Assembly (NCBI RefSeq): GCF_001005315.1
Contig: NZ_LBMG01000047.1
Location: forward strand, 1-42,991
Source: Kordia jejudonensis
GTDB taxonomy: Bacteria > Bacteroidota > Bacteroidia > Flavobacteriales > Flavobacteriaceae
Reading direction: 5' to 3'
Length of the DNA: 42,991 bases
Part shown: positions 1-8,815 of the stretch, one piece after another
How the letters are laid out: each line of letters opens with the position of its first letter
How positions within the stretch are numbered: the first letter of the stretch is position 1
Translations under genes and position numbers: made by a program
The notes under the pieces: model-generated
Seen by the model: the letters and a program-made list of their open reading frames with translations, nothing else
What the model was told of the DNA's origin: nothing
Databases searched by the model: none

Positions 1-522
1 CAACCAAAGACCCAAGACCCAAGACCCAAGACCCAAGACCCAAGACCCAAGAGAATAGAAAAGAGAAGATAGAGCCAAGAAAATAGAGTGTAAAAGGTAG
101 TTTTGAACCTAGAACCCAAAACCCAAAACCCAAGACCGAACTCAGAAATGCTAAATTTTAAATGTTGAATGTTGAAACGATTAGTTGCAATCAAATGAAG
201 AACAACTAATGAAGTTTATTAGTTTACATTTCAATTTGAAATTAGAAGAAATATTTTTGAACCCAAAGCCCAAAACCCAAAACCCAAGACCGAACTCAGA
301 AATGCTAAATGTTAAATGTTGAATGTTGAATGTTGAAACGATTAGTTGCAATCAAATGAAGAACAACTAACGAAGTTTATTAGTTTACATTTCAATTTGA
401 AATTAGAAGAAATATTTTTGAACCTAGAACCTAGAACCTAGAACCTAGAACCTAGAACCTAGAACCTAGAACCTTGAACCTTGAACCCAAAACCTTGAAC
501 CTTGAACCCAAAACCCAACCCA
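1..522. repeat. Intergenic heptamer-repeat block with a duplicated ~150-bp unit
   Basis: No gene is visible here. Positions 9-50 hold six exact copies of the 7-mer GACCCAA. Positions 420-517 hold about fourteen 7-mers, first GAACCTA, then GAACCTT, GAACCCA and AAACCCA. Between them lie two direct copies of a ~150-bp unit (about 113-260 and 268-421). Each copy has an ACCCAAA-type stretch, then AATGTTG heptamers, then a unique-looking segment containing AAACGATTAGTTGCAATC, and ends in AATATTTTTGAACC. The copies differ at only a few bases and in the number of AATGTTG units. Related modules recur at 38950-39300 and 42770-42960. Confidence 0.9.
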
Positions 523-1257
523 TTAAACCTCTTTATAAGTTGTTTCAAACGGAACTCGAAATTGTGGTCCGTAAATTCCTTTTTCAGAACGAACGCCACA
601 ACCAATAATCATATTAATTTCAGCAGCACGAGGAAGTTTTAAAATCTTTTTTACTAATAAAGTATCGCTTCCTTCCATTGGGCAAGTATCATACTCAATA
701 GCAGCCATACTAATCATGAAGTTTTGTGCGGCCAATCCGGCACTTTTGTGTGCTACAATGCGTAAATCGCTCAGTCGAACTTGTCTGTAAATAGGTCTAA
801 ACAATCCAACAATATTGAAAAAAGCATATTTTAACCAACCATAAATACCTAAAAAATCTGGGTAAATAGCAGGAATAAGCTTTTTATAGTAATTAATGGC
901 AAACTTTTCTCTTTTAGAATATTCTTCTTTGGATTTATTACCAAACAGTTTTTCGTAAAATCCAATATTTGCTTTGGCGCGTTGTTTCCATAAATCTTTT
1001 CGAGCTACGACAACAACCAATTGTTTGGCAGTTTTTGCAGCATTTTGATCCAAACAAGCTTTTGTGAGTTGTTGCAATACCTCTTCATCGGTTACATGAT
1101 AAAACTCCCATAATTGTAAATTACTGCTAGTAGGTGCTAATACAGCATTTTTAAGGCAGTTTTTAACTTTTTCTGTATCAATTTCAATGTCTTTATCAAA
1201 AACGCGTACAGAGCGTCTGTATTGAATAGCTTCGGTTACTGTTTTTTCTGAGGTCAT
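523..1257 (-). CDS. Nitroreductase-family oxidoreductase
   Basis: This is an FMN-dependent nitroreductase-like protein of about 244 residues. The N-terminus carries the family's typical opening (AIQYRRSVRVFD), followed by APTSSNLQLWEF, which matches the flavin-binding PSS.N.Q.W pattern. The C-terminal half has AAQNFMISMAA and a cysteine-containing CPMEGSD segment, as in NAD(P)H-dependent nitroreductases. I chose the ATG at 1257 because the longer reading begins with a TTG at 1287 inside the terminator hairpin of the upstream peptide gene. The physiological substrate cannot be told from sequence; flavin-dependent reduction of quinones, nitro compounds or enones is the family norm. Downstream lies only repeat DNA. 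Confidence 0.85.
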   Translation of the reverse strand: MTSEKTVTEAIQYRRSVRVFDKDIEIDTEKVKNCLKNAVLAPTSSNLQLWEFYHVTDEEVLQQLTKACLDQNAAKTAKQLVVVVARKDLWKQRAKANIGFYEKLFGNKSKEEYSKREKFAINYYKKLIPAIYPDFLGIYGWLKYAFFNIVGLFRPIYRQVRLSDLRIVAHKSAGLAAQNFMISMAAIEYDTCPMEGSDTLLVKKILKLPRAAEINMIIGCGVRSEKGIYGPQFRVPFETTYKEV

Positions 1258-1284
1258 GTACAAACTTAACAATCTTATAGCGAA

Positions 1285-1317
1285 CAAAAAAACCAGAGAA
1301 ATGAACTTCTCTGGTTG
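1285..1317 (-). terminator. Rho-independent terminator after the 1359-1493 peptide gene
   Basis: Read on the minus strand, AACCAGAGAA and TTCTCTGGTT form a 10-bp stem with a 6-nt loop, followed by seven T. It ends the short transcript of the leader peptide and overlaps the false upstream TTG start of the nitroreductase. Confidence 0.8.
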
Positions 1318-1358
1318 TCAAATATTTTAGTATACTACTAAATACGTTTGTAACTTTT

Positions 1359-1493
1359 TTAGCAATTGTTTTTGGTGCCAAAATCAACAGTAGATCTAGA
1401 GTCACCACCTAAAATTAATTTTACAGTTTCAGTACTTAATTTTGATACATTTACTTTGTTTAATTTGATGCTCTTGTTTGGTGATTTTTTCAT
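1359..1493 (-). CDS. Small GG-leader (lanthipeptide-type) precursor peptide, 44 aa
   Basis: The frame encodes 44 residues starting MKKSPNKSIKLNKVNVSKL, which fits the Bacteroidetes class I lanthipeptide leader pattern (basic start, then KLxKxxxSKL). A Gly-Gly at residues 29-30 follows, then a 14-residue tail with three Ser/Thr (SRST region and one Thr) and a single Cys as the last residue. One Cys with upstream Ser/Thr could allow one (methyl)lanthionine ring; this is inference. It is the last of three leader peptides on the minus strand downstream of a TPR-AraC regulator and has its own terminator. The product is unknown. Confidence 0.75.
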   Translation of the reverse strand: MKKSPNKSIKLNKVNVSKLSTETVKLILGGDSRSTVDFGTKNNC

Positions 1494-1622
1494 AAGATTT
1501 TTGTTTTAATGTTAATGTTATGCACTTTGAGATGTATCAAAGTTTCTATGTGAAAATGCATCAAAAATGACGCCAAAATCTATCAAATTATGCTTTTCAA
1601 CGCATCTCCATATGAATTACAT

Positions 1623-1657
1623 AAAAAAAGAGAACACATGTTACTGCATTCTCTTTT
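1623..1657 (-). terminator. Terminator after the 1690-1974 peptide gene
   Basis: On the minus strand AAAAGAGAATGC pairs with the segment ending TGTGTTCTCTTTT, and a run of seven T follows. It lies 33 bp after the stop codon of the peptide gene. Confidence 0.75.
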
Positions 1658-1689
1658 ACGTTTAACCTAAAATATATAAATCATGAAAA

Positions 1690-1974
1690 TTAATTTGGAG
1701 GACATGTATTACTTCCTCCGCCAGGATCACAAATTGGACCACAAGTATAATTACAACTCTGATTTGTAGGACAACCATTTGAACCAGGAGGAGGAGTTGT
1801 TCCCGTACCTGGACAGATATACGTTGGATCTTCTGGCGGCTCCGTAAAGCTAACGCATGGCGGTGCAAATGTAAAACAGTCATATGTTCCTGTTCCTCCA
1901 CTTAAATTTGATGCTTCTAAAGAGGAAACCGTATTTTTTCTTAATGATAATTTTGTGATTTTTTGTTTTTTCAT
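1690..1974 (-). CDS. Cys/Pro-rich GG-leader precursor peptide, 94 aa
   Basis: The leader reads MKKQKITKLSLRKNTVSSL, which fits the KLxLxKxxxSSL lanthipeptide-type signature, and ends at SGG (residues 25-27). The tail of about 67 residues is rich in Cys (eight), Pro, Gly and Thr, with spaced motifs such as PPEDPTYICPG and NQSCNYTCGPICDPGGG. That density of Cys and Ser/Thr would allow several lanthionine or disulfide bridges. Whether it is cyclised is unknown, because no dehydratase is encoded nearby. It is the middle peptide of a three-gene row downstream of the TPR-AraC gene. A second long frame over the same DNA (1662-1901) is a shadow. Confidence 0.8.
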   Translation of the reverse strand: MKKQKITKLSLRKNTVSSLEASNLSGGTGTYDCFTFAPPCVSFTEPPEDPTYICPGTGTTPPPGSNGCPTNQSCNYTCGPICDPGGGSNTCPPN

Positions 1975-2155
1975 AATAAAAGTTAATGTTAATGTAATGC
2001 CTACTATTTAGGGTTTCGGCTTTCCCAGTATGTGATCGATCTGAGAACAATATTAACAGGCTTTTTTATAGAAAAAAAATAGTTGAAACCCAATTTAAAC
2101 GAAATGGGACTTCAAATCACAGCTAGCAAAATCGTATTGTCCGAAACATTATTAC

Positions 2156-2203
2156 ATAAAAAAACTGCATGCGATAAATAATAGTTACCATGCATGCAGT
2201 TGT
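2156..2203 (-). terminator. Terminator after the 2224-2382 peptide gene
   Basis: On the minus strand AACTGCATGC and GCATGCAGTT form a perfect 10-bp stem around a long AT-rich loop, followed by a run of T. Confidence 0.75.
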
Positions 2204-2223
2204 GTAAAATGTACTTTTAAAAG

Positions 2224-2382
2224 TTAGAATAAAACACACGTGTGTTCGCCTTCGTTGGTCTGTCCGTCACCTGAAGCTGTAGAACGTGTACCACCTTTAA
2301 TATTTGCTAAACTTTTACTGTCAATTTTAGCAATGTTTACCTTTTTTAATGTAAGCCCTTTTCTTTGAATAACTTTTTTCAT
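2224..2382 (-). CDS. GG-leader precursor peptide, 52 aa
   Basis: The peptide starts MKKVIQRKGLTLKKVNIAKI, a variant of the KxLxLKKxxxxKI leader, and carries Gly-Gly at residues 30-31. The tail of about 21 residues begins TRSTASGDG, is rich in Ser/Thr, and has a single Cys four residues from the end (HTCVLF). It lies 120 bp downstream of the TPR-AraC gene on the same strand, which makes it the nearest candidate target. Its tail resembles that of the 1359-1493 peptide in placing an RST motif just after GG. No function is known. Confidence 0.75.
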   Translation of the reverse strand: MKKVIQRKGLTLKKVNIAKIDSKSLANIKGGTRSTASGDGQTNEGEHTCVLF

Positions 2383-2502
2383 ACGAATTTGATTTTAATG
2401 ATTAATTAATGATTTTTTGTGAATTATGATGCATCAAACATAAATATATCAACGCAAATTTTATAATTTACGCAACCTAAACTAAACAAAATAGGGTTGT
2501 AA

Positions 2503-4266
2503 TTAGATGTTCTTTTTTAAGTTCTTGATGTAGTAAGAAGGATAGAGCTTTGTGTAGTTTTTAAAGTGCTTCGTAAAGGAATCGGCGCTTTTGTAACCTA
2601 CTTCTTGCGCAATCGATTTTACCGAATATGCTCTAAATAACGGATCGGTTTGTAAACGTTTCAACGTGTATTGAATTCGCAAGTCCGTAATGTACTCATT
2701 AAAGCTCATTCCTTTATCAGTATTGATGATTTTAGACAAATAAGTCGCGTTTGTTTTTACTTTTTTGGCAACAAAACGCAAATTGCAATTGGTATCCAAA
2801 TAATGTTCTTGTTGTTCAAACTTTTTCAACGCTTCCAAGATAGCTGTGACTTTTTTATCAGTAATAACCACTTCTTTTTTAGGAAGCGAAGCATCTTCCT
2901 CCTGTGCTGGTTGGGTTTGTTTTGTACTTTGTAAACGTTGTTCGTATTTCAATGCCGCAATTTTCATGTTTAATTCACGGAAACGCACCTTTTTTGTTCG
3001 TTGATTTCTGTAAAAAAGGAAAAATCCTGCGCCAAGAATACCGATTACAATGAAAAATGCAAATTTAAATCTCTTGTTTTGTTGAATAGAGGTTTGCTGT
3101 TCAGAAACTATTTTTTCAAATTTATTGACTTCTGCATCTGTTAAAAAATTATAGAGTTCATTACGGATTTGCGCATCTTTTTTCGCTACTTGCTCTTCAA
3201 TTTTTAGAAATTCTTTGGTATAACGCGCTAATTCATCAGTATTGTTGAGTTGATCATGATTTTTGATGAGTAATTTCAAAATATCAACGTAATTGTATGG
3301 AATGAACGCTTTTTCTTTGGCTCGCGCTTTATTTTCTTCGTTAATGATTGCAATGGCTTTGTCAATAGCAACGATAGATTGTTCATACGCATCCAAATCA
3401 TAGTAACATTTTGCCATGTAATAATACACTTCAATGAGCCGTTTTTCATTGGTAAAATTTTTAATGATTTCTTCAGCATTTTCCAGATATTGTAGTGCTC
3501 TTGCATATCGCTTTTTCAATAAATATGCAATGCCATAATCAACATAAAAGTAGCTGACGCCTTCTAAATCGCCATAATCACGACTTCTTTTAATGCCATT
3601 GTCAATATAAATTAGTGCAGAATCAGGTTGCTTGAGTCGTAAATACGTGCCGCCAAGTCCCATAATGATGTTAATTCTAGCAATTTCCTTCTCATAATTA
3701 GGTTTCATGGCAATTTCATGCGCCGTTTTATAATGCGCTAAGGCTTGTTGGTATTCATTGGCTTTTCGTCGCAATTTTCCAAAATTTGCAATCGCAATCG
3801 ATTTTCCAAAATCATTATCATATTTATTTGAAATGTCTAAAGAAGTTCTAAAATCCATTAAAGCTAATGAGTCGTTACCAAATTGTTCATGCGCTTTTCC
3901 TCGAAGTGAATATACTCTGAGTAAAAACTCCGTTTCTTCGAGATTCAAATCTATTTTGAGTGCTTTGTAAATGTAATCTAAGGTTTTTTGATAATTGCCT
4001 TCCACATCTGCCGCATACGCGTAATAAAAATAGCTTTTTACACTATTTAAATTGTTCAATTCCTTTGAAGCACGTTCATGCAAAATGTCAATATAATGCT
4101 TTGTTGTTTCGATATCCGATCGGAGACATATATCTATTTGCTTGATAAGTTCAGTGTTTGTAAGCGACTGTAAATCATTAGATTCTTGAAAATTGCTTGC
4201 CGCTAGAGTATTGTAATTACAAATCGCACATAGTGTAACTACTATAAATAATAGTTTTTTCTTCAA
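2503..4266 (-). CDS. TPR-repeat membrane sensor with C-terminal AraC-type HTH
   Basis: The 587-residue protein has an N-terminal signal-like segment (residues 1-22), tetratricopeptide repeats over about 40-370, one transmembrane segment near 405-422, a short basic/coiled stretch, and an AraC/XylS DNA-binding domain over about 480-585 (VKSIAQEVGYKSADSFTKHFK is the second helix-turn-helix). This architecture is common in Flavobacteriaceae and suggests a one-component regulator with a periplasmic TPR sensor. The start codon is TTG at 4266; no in-frame ATG lies before the TPR region that would keep the signal segment. It is followed on the same strand by three leader-peptide genes, and a paralogue at 40279 is followed by two, which suggests a role in controlling them. 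Confidence 0.85.
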   Translation of the reverse strand: MKKKLLFIVVTLCAICNYNTLAASNFQESNDLQSLTNTELIKQIDICLRSDIETTKHYIDILHERASKELNNLNSVKSYFYYAYAADVEGNYQKTLDYIYKALKIDLNLEETEFLLRVYSLRGKAHEQFGNDSLALMDFRTSLDISNKYDNDFGKSIAIANFGKLRRKANEYQQALAHYKTAHEIAMKPNYEKEIARINIIMGLGGTYLRLKQPDSALIYIDNGIKRSRDYGDLEGVSYFYVDYGIAYLLKKRYARALQYLENAEEIIKNFTNEKRLIEVYYYMAKCYYDLDAYEQSIVAIDKAIAIINEENKARAKEKAFIPYNYVDILKLLIKNHDQLNNTDELARYTKEFLKIEEQVAKKDAQIRNELYNFLTDAEVNKFEKIVSEQQTSIQQNKRFKFAFFIVIGILGAGFFLFYRNQRTKKVRFRELNMKIAALKYEQRLQSTKQTQPAQEEDASLPKKEVVITDKKVTAILEALKKFEQQEHYLDTNCNLRFVAKKVKTNATYLSKIINTDKGMSFNEYITDLRIQYTLKRLQTDPLFRAYSVKSIAQEVGYKSADSFTKHFKNYTKLYPSYYIKNLKKNI

Positions 4267-4352
4267 TGAAAATTTTGTTTAGTTAAATATGAATTTTTCT
4301 CAAATAGAAATTATAGTACGTGGGAAATACCGTAAATTTTGATGAAAAAATA

Positions 4353-5732
4353 CTAAAAATACTTTAGAAAAAACTTTAAAAGTTTCATTTTTCCTTTGTA
4401 GGGCGCATATCGAAGTGGAATATCTAACCAATTTGCCTTTTTGATGACTGATTTTTTATGAGAAAAAGTATCAAAACTATGTTTCCCGTGATATGCACCT
4501 ATACCACTTTCGCCAACACCACCAAAAGGAAGTCTATGATTTCCAAAGTGCATTACGGTGTCATTGATAGCGCCGCCACCAAATGAATGACTTGTGATCA
4601 TTCGGTTTGCAAATTTGTCATCATTTGAAAACACATATAAAGCTAGTGGTTTTTCATAATTTGCAATCATATTGCTAATATCTTCCAACGAATTATATAC
4701 TTGAATTGGCAAGATAGGTCCGAAAATTTCGTCTTTCATTGCTTCACTGTCCAACGCTGGCTCGTCAAGTATCGTAGGCGCAATGTACAAATCGTCTTCA
4801 TCGGTTTCGCCACCAATCAATACTTCGTCAGCTTTAATCATAGAAGCCAAACGATCAAAATGTTTTTTACTAACAATTCTTGCAAAATCGGATGATTCTT
4901 GTGGATTTTCGCCAAAAGCTGCTTTAATTTCTTCATTGAGCGCTTTTGTAAAGTCAAACTTTGCTTGCGCTTGTACAATTAAATAATCAGGCGCAATACA
5001 GGTTTGTCCCGCGTTTAAAAATTTTCCCCAAACAATGCGTTTTGCGGCTAACTTAAAATCTGAATGAATGTCAACAATACACGGATTTTTTCCACCAAGT
5101 TCTAAAGTTACAGGTGTTAAATTTGGCGCGGCTGCTTTGGCTACAATTTTTCCAACATGCACACTTCCTGTAAAGAAAATATAATCCCAACGTTCGGCAA
5201 GTAGTTTTTCAGAAACAGGAACGCCACCTTGTACAGCTGTGACATGATTTTCATCAAATACCTCAGAGATGATTTCTGCTAAAATAGCTGATGTGTTTGG
5301 GGTTACTTCAGAAGGTTTTAAAACGACGGTATTTCCTGCTGCGACAGCACCAATTAGTGGTGCTATAGCCAATTGATACGGATAATTCCAAGGAGAAATG
5401 ATTAAAGTAGTTCCGTAAGGTTCTGAGTGAATTCTATCTTTTGATGGGAAATTTAAGATGGACGGAAATACACGTTTTGCTTTTGCCCATGATGTTAATT
5501 TGCGGATTGTTAATCGTAATTCGGAAATAATAATGCCTGTTTCCGTCATAACTGCTTCAAATTTAGGTTTCTTGAAATCAGCATACAACGCATCACAAAT
5601 ATCGTTTTCACGTTTTTGTACTTCTTTTAGTAACTTTTTCAAGACAGTTTTTCGAAAATGAACGTTTTTAGTGCGTCCTGTAGCAAAAAACTTTTGTTGA
5701 TTTAGTACGATTTCGGAGCAGTTGTATTCCAT
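4353..5732 (-). CDS. Aldehyde dehydrogenase, ALDH3-like
   Basis: This 459-residue NAD(P)-dependent aldehyde dehydrogenase oxidises aldehydes to acids. Visible family motifs are IISPWNYPYQLAIAPL (about 111-126), FTGSVHVGK (187-195), VTLELGGKNPCIV with the general-base Glu near 211, and FLNAGQTCIAPDYL with the catalytic Cys near 245. The length, the APDYL after the Cys and the hydrophobic/basic C-terminus are typical of the class 3 group that acts on fatty or aromatic aldehydes. Its start overlaps the end of the upstream lipoprotein gene by about 31 bp, so the two are probably co-transcribed. The exact substrate is not deducible. Confidence 0.93.
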   Translation of the reverse strand: MEYNCSEIVLNQQKFFATGRTKNVHFRKTVLKKLLKEVQKRENDICDALYADFKKPKFEAVMTETGIIISELRLTIRKLTSWAKAKRVFPSILNFPSKDRIHSEPYGTTLIISPWNYPYQLAIAPLIGAVAAGNTVVLKPSEVTPNTSAILAEIISEVFDENHVTAVQGGVPVSEKLLAERWDYIFFTGSVHVGKIVAKAAAPNLTPVTLELGGKNPCIVDIHSDFKLAAKRIVWGKFLNAGQTCIAPDYLIVQAQAKFDFTKALNEEIKAAFGENPQESSDFARIVSKKHFDRLASMIKADEVLIGGETDEDDLYIAPTILDEPALDSEAMKDEIFGPILPIQVYNSLEDISNMIANYEKPLALYVFSNDDKFANRMITSHSFGGGAINDTVMHFGNHRLPFGGVGESGIGAYHGKHSFDTFSHKKSVIKKANWLDIPLRYAPYKGKMKLLKFFLKYF

Positions 5733-6226
5733 AAATATTGTTGTGTAATCGATTGTGTTAAGTTGTCAAATTTACCAGTTTCGGCGTAATCGCGAATGGT
5801 TGTCGGATTGAAATTTCCATTTAAATATAAAACGGTGTGTTTTCCACCTGAAGTTTTATGAACAATGACTTCTTTGATGGAACTTCCAACTTCACGCACG
5901 GAAACGAGCGTACGTTTGTATTCGTCATTTTTTCTAAAAATATCTGTAAAACGTTCGTTGGTCAGTTGATTTATTTCTCCTTGAATTGTCTTTTCATCCG
6001 ATTGGTTTAGCGGTTGCAATTGTATGAAACGTAAATCGTTGACATTTCCTAAAACTGAATTCATTTCTGGCGAAAGTCCTTTTAATACGGCAAACATAAA
6101 ACGAGGTACTTGTACGGCAGTTACCTTGTCATCATTCTTATGTGCATTGTAAAAGTTAGCCATTTTGTAATAGCTTCCGCAAGAAAAGAAGAGTAAAAAG
6201 CTCAATATCAGTATCGTTTTCTTCAT
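5702..6226 (-). CDS. Putative DUF4252-type lipoprotein
   Basis: The 174-residue protein has a lipoprotein signal peptide (ILSFLLFFSCG, with the lipobox Cys at about residue 16). The rest is a small globular domain resembling DUF4252 in length and in its VPRFMFAVLKG opening with a later VLYLNGNF strand. This assignment rests on pattern memory and is moderate. It probably faces the periplasm or the outer-membrane inner leaflet. It sits 37 bp after the penicillin-acylase-family gene and overlaps the dehydrogenase gene, forming a likely three-gene minus-strand operon. Function unknown. Confidence 0.6.
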   Translation of the reverse strand: MKKTILILSFLLFFSCGSYYKMANFYNAHKNDDKVTAVQVPRFMFAVLKGLSPEMNSVLGNVNDLRFIQLQPLNQSDEKTIQGEINQLTNERFTDIFRKNDEYKRTLVSVREVGSSIKEVIVHKTSGGKHTVLYLNGNFNPTTIRDYAETGKFDNLTQSITQQYLWNTTAPKSY

Positions 6227-6263
6227 TGGTACTATTTTAGAATACGATTGTAAATTACTACTT

Positions 6264-8645
6264 TTATTTTAATGTAAGTGTGTTTTTTGCGTTCTGTTTG
6301 ATTTCTTCTGTATTTAGCATCATTTTACGAAAACGTCCTTCGGCGTACATTTTTGCTTGGTCTTGATAATGAGGACTGAACAGGTTTCCTGATTGTCCTG
6401 TAGGTAAAATACTCATGCTATTTTCAACATCTGAAAAATCAATGATTCGTCGTGTAGAAGGTCCAAAATAGATGTTGTATTCTCCTGAGCCTTCATAGTG
6501 AAATCCTAAGTTATTGATCACTTCTCGTGTTCCTGAAGCTTCAAAAGGTCCCACATTGAAATACGGACGCAAGGTTTCTACTTTGCCCATCGGATGTGGA
6601 TGTTCCATGGTGTGTACTTTATTCCAAGTCCATTCATTTGTGTTACTTCCCAATTGATTTTCAAGCAACGAAACAGCTTCTTTGAACGATTTTAGCAAAA
6701 TGTCTTTCCGAGTTTCTTCTACGGAAGTGGTATTGACATCATCGTACCAAATTGATTCTTGATAGAGTAGTGGCGTTTCAAAACGCTTGGCAATGTGTGT
6801 TTTAATGAGTTGTGCGTACGCTTCTTTGCTCAACTCATCCGACAAGGTATTTTTTAGATATTGATTCATGAAGCGGTGAAATATGGTTGGCGCGATATCC
6901 GTTAAACGATTTTCGCCATTCCATGTGCGTAAAGTGTTGATAGCTTCCGTTTCAAGAGTTGAGAATTCGTTTTTGCCAATGGTATTTAGTACTTCTTGCA
7001 TTGCCGCAACATTGATATTTGACTTGGTATCTAAGGTCATGTTCATTATATCTTGCTTGCTCCAGTTGTTTTTTTCTTCTAATAATTCTTTGATGCGTTG
7101 CGCTCTGTTTTCAGGCAAGTAATAGCCTGGATATAAGTTTCCTGCAATGCTATCTGGTTGATTGTTTGCAGAATAGACATAATTCCAAGGTGGATTCGCA
7201 GCACTTGGATTTTCATTGGCTTCCATGAAACGAATTGGTTCATCTTTTCCAGAAGATCCGTTTAGAATTAACTTTGAGTTTACATGTGCAGGACGTTCAA
7301 ATAGTTTTCCGACTGCGTACCAACCAATATTGTCTTTGGCATCTCCATACATGAGATTTAAACCTGGCGCGTGAATTTTAGATAAACTTTTTTCAAATTC
7401 AGCTTGACTGTTTGCATGCGACATGAGATAACAGGCTTCTAAGAGTTGATTTTTTTGTTGCAAGTAAATCCACGACATGGAAACAGGTTGTTGAAAGTTG
7501 ATTCCGTCTGCAATTCCATTTAAAATAGGTCCATGTTGCGACGCTTTGAAGGTTTCTGTAATTGCTTCTCCATCTTTTATATTGATGGTTTTGGTGCGTG
7601 TTGTGTAGGTTTTCCAACCGTTTGCTGTTTTGTACGAATTGGCATCATTCGGATTGTTTTCTTCCCAATAGAAATCTATGTCATCATTTTCAAACATGGT
7701 CATTCCGTAGGCGTAATTTCGGTTGTGACCTAACATGGGAAACGGCGTTCCAGCCAAGTAATAACCGTACATTTCGTAATTTGGTGTATGTATATGCGCT
7801 TCATACCAAACTGAAGGTTGGGAGAATCCAATATGTGGATCGTTGGCAAATAGTACTTTTCCTGTCGCTGTTTTTTTGGGTGCAACAACCCAACTATTGC
7901 TTCCGATAAATTGTGGAACTGGCAATGGATCTAAGGCTTTGTAAACTGAAGAAACAAGTGTACTTTTTAGTTGCGTAGTATCTTTTTCTTTTTCAGGATA
8001 GTTATGTAATAGTGTAGTTTTCGGATCAACATGCAAACCTAAATCGGCTAAGTATTCGTTGCCAAGTTTTTGTTGAATTTCTGTTAATAGCGGATCTGTT
8101 TTGTGTGCCATTGCGAAGCTAAACGCCATGTATCCAAACACATTATGAATGTCTTTTAGTGTAAATTCTGTTTTGTCGATTCCTGTGAGATAGAATTCTA
8201 TGGGCGTTGCTCCATTAGCAACAAATTCGTTAATTCCGTTGAGATATGCTTGTGCGAGTTGGTAGCTTTTTGTGTTTTTATCAAGATTTTCAACTGTGTT
8301 TTGGGAAGCTTCATCAATTCCTAAAGCGACAAAAAAGCGATCGGTTTCAATTAAATTCTCTCCAAATAATTCCGATAAGCGTCCTGGAGCAATTCTGCGA
8401 ATGAGTTCCATTTGCCACAATCGATCTTGTGCATGCGCATAGCCTAAAGCAGTAAACGCATCAGTTTCGTTGTTGGCGTAAATATGCGGAATTCCGTACG
8501 TGTCGTAATGAATCGTAACTTCTTCTTGAAGATTATCAATATCAAGTGTTCCGTCGTACGTTGGGAGTAATGATCTGTAAAAGAAGAATCCTATAATAAT
8601 GATAACAACTAAAAGGATTCCGATGATTTTGGCGACTTTCTTCAC
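6264..8645 (-). CDS. Penicillin acylase-family N-terminal nucleophile hydrolase
   Basis: The 793-residue protein has an N-terminal membrane anchor or signal (residues 5-24). An alpha-chain region follows with the classic HIYANNETDAFTALGYAHAQDR motif region (about 54-75, quoted in part). The spacer ends at GSNSWVV, where Ser249 would be the N-terminal nucleophile after self-cleavage. The beta-chain carries NDPHIG and the GTPFPMLGHNRNYAYG segment. Substrates of this Ntn family include beta-lactam side chains, acyl-homoserine lactones and other amides, so quorum quenching is possible but not shown. The start is GTG at 8645. It appears to be the first gene of the operon with the lipoprotein and ALDH. 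Confidence 0.9.
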   Translation of the reverse strand: MKKVAKIIGILLVVIIIIGFFFYRSLLPTYDGTLDIDNLQEEVTIHYDTYGIPHIYANNETDAFTALGYAHAQDRLWQMELIRRIAPGRLSELFGENLIETDRFFVALGIDEASQNTVENLDKNTKSYQLAQAYLNGINEFVANGATPIEFYLTGIDKTEFTLKDIHNVFGYMAFSFAMAHKTDPLLTEIQQKLGNEYLADLGLHVDPKTTLLHNYPEKEKDTTQLKSTLVSSVYKALDPLPVPQFIGSNSWVVAPKKTATGKVLFANDPHIGFSQPSVWYEAHIHTPNYEMYGYYLAGTPFPMLGHNRNYAYGMTMFENDDIDFYWEENNPNDANSYKTANGWKTYTTRTKTINIKDGEAITETFKASQHGPILNGIADGINFQQPVSMSWIYLQQKNQLLEACYLMSHANSQAEFEKSLSKIHAPGLNLMYGDAKDNIGWYAVGKLFERPAHVNSKLILNGSSGKDEPIRFMEANENPSAANPPWNYVYSANNQPDSIAGNLYPGYYLPENRAQRIKELLEEKNNWSKQDIMNMTLDTKSNINVAAMQEVLNTIGKNEFSTLETEAINTLRTWNGENRLTDIAPTIFHRFMNQYLKNTLSDELSKEAYAQLIKTHIAKRFETPLLYQESIWYDDVNTTSVEETRKDILLKSFKEAVSLLENQLGSNTNEWTWNKVHTMEHPHPMGKVETLRPYFNVGPFEASGTREVINNLGFHYEGSGEYNIYFGPSTRRIIDFSDVENSMSILPTGQSGNLFSPHYQDQAKMYAEGRFRKMMLNTEEIKQNAKNTLTLK

Positions 8646-8742
8646 AGTTTTGAGTTTTGCTTAAAACTACGAAAAAATGTTTAGAGTTTTTCAAATTCAA
8701 AACCTACACAAAAATGTTACGAAATAAGTTTTTTCTTTCTTT

Positions 8743-8757
8743 TATGGTAAAACCGTA
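8743..8757 (+). promoter_or_regulatory. Inverted-repeat putative operator TATGGTAAAACCGTA
   Basis: The 15-mer has half-sites TATGGT and ACCGTA (reverse complement TACGGT) separated by three A. It occurs identically at 24863-24877. In both places a TAWWTTTA box (8780-8787 here, TAATTTTA) begins 22 bp after the repeat, and a leader-peptide gene follows. This suggests a shared transcription-factor site; the factor is unknown. Confidence 0.55.
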
Positions 8758-8815
8758 GTCTTTTTCTTTAAAATATGATTAATTTTAAGATATTACTAAT
8801 CATAAAAAAAAATGT

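Noticed and set aside
1-520. CRISPR array
   Set aside because: Repeats are contiguous 7-mers or two long direct copies without regular unique spacers, and no cas genes are present.
1258-1287. Longer N-terminus of the nitroreductase from TTG 1287
   Set aside because: The start lies inside a terminator hairpin and the added residues do not fit the family.
4320-4334. Third copy of the TATGGTAAAACCGTA site upstream of the TPR-AraC gene
   Set aside because: Only 10 of 15 positions match and the distance to a promoter-like box is 11 bp, not 22.
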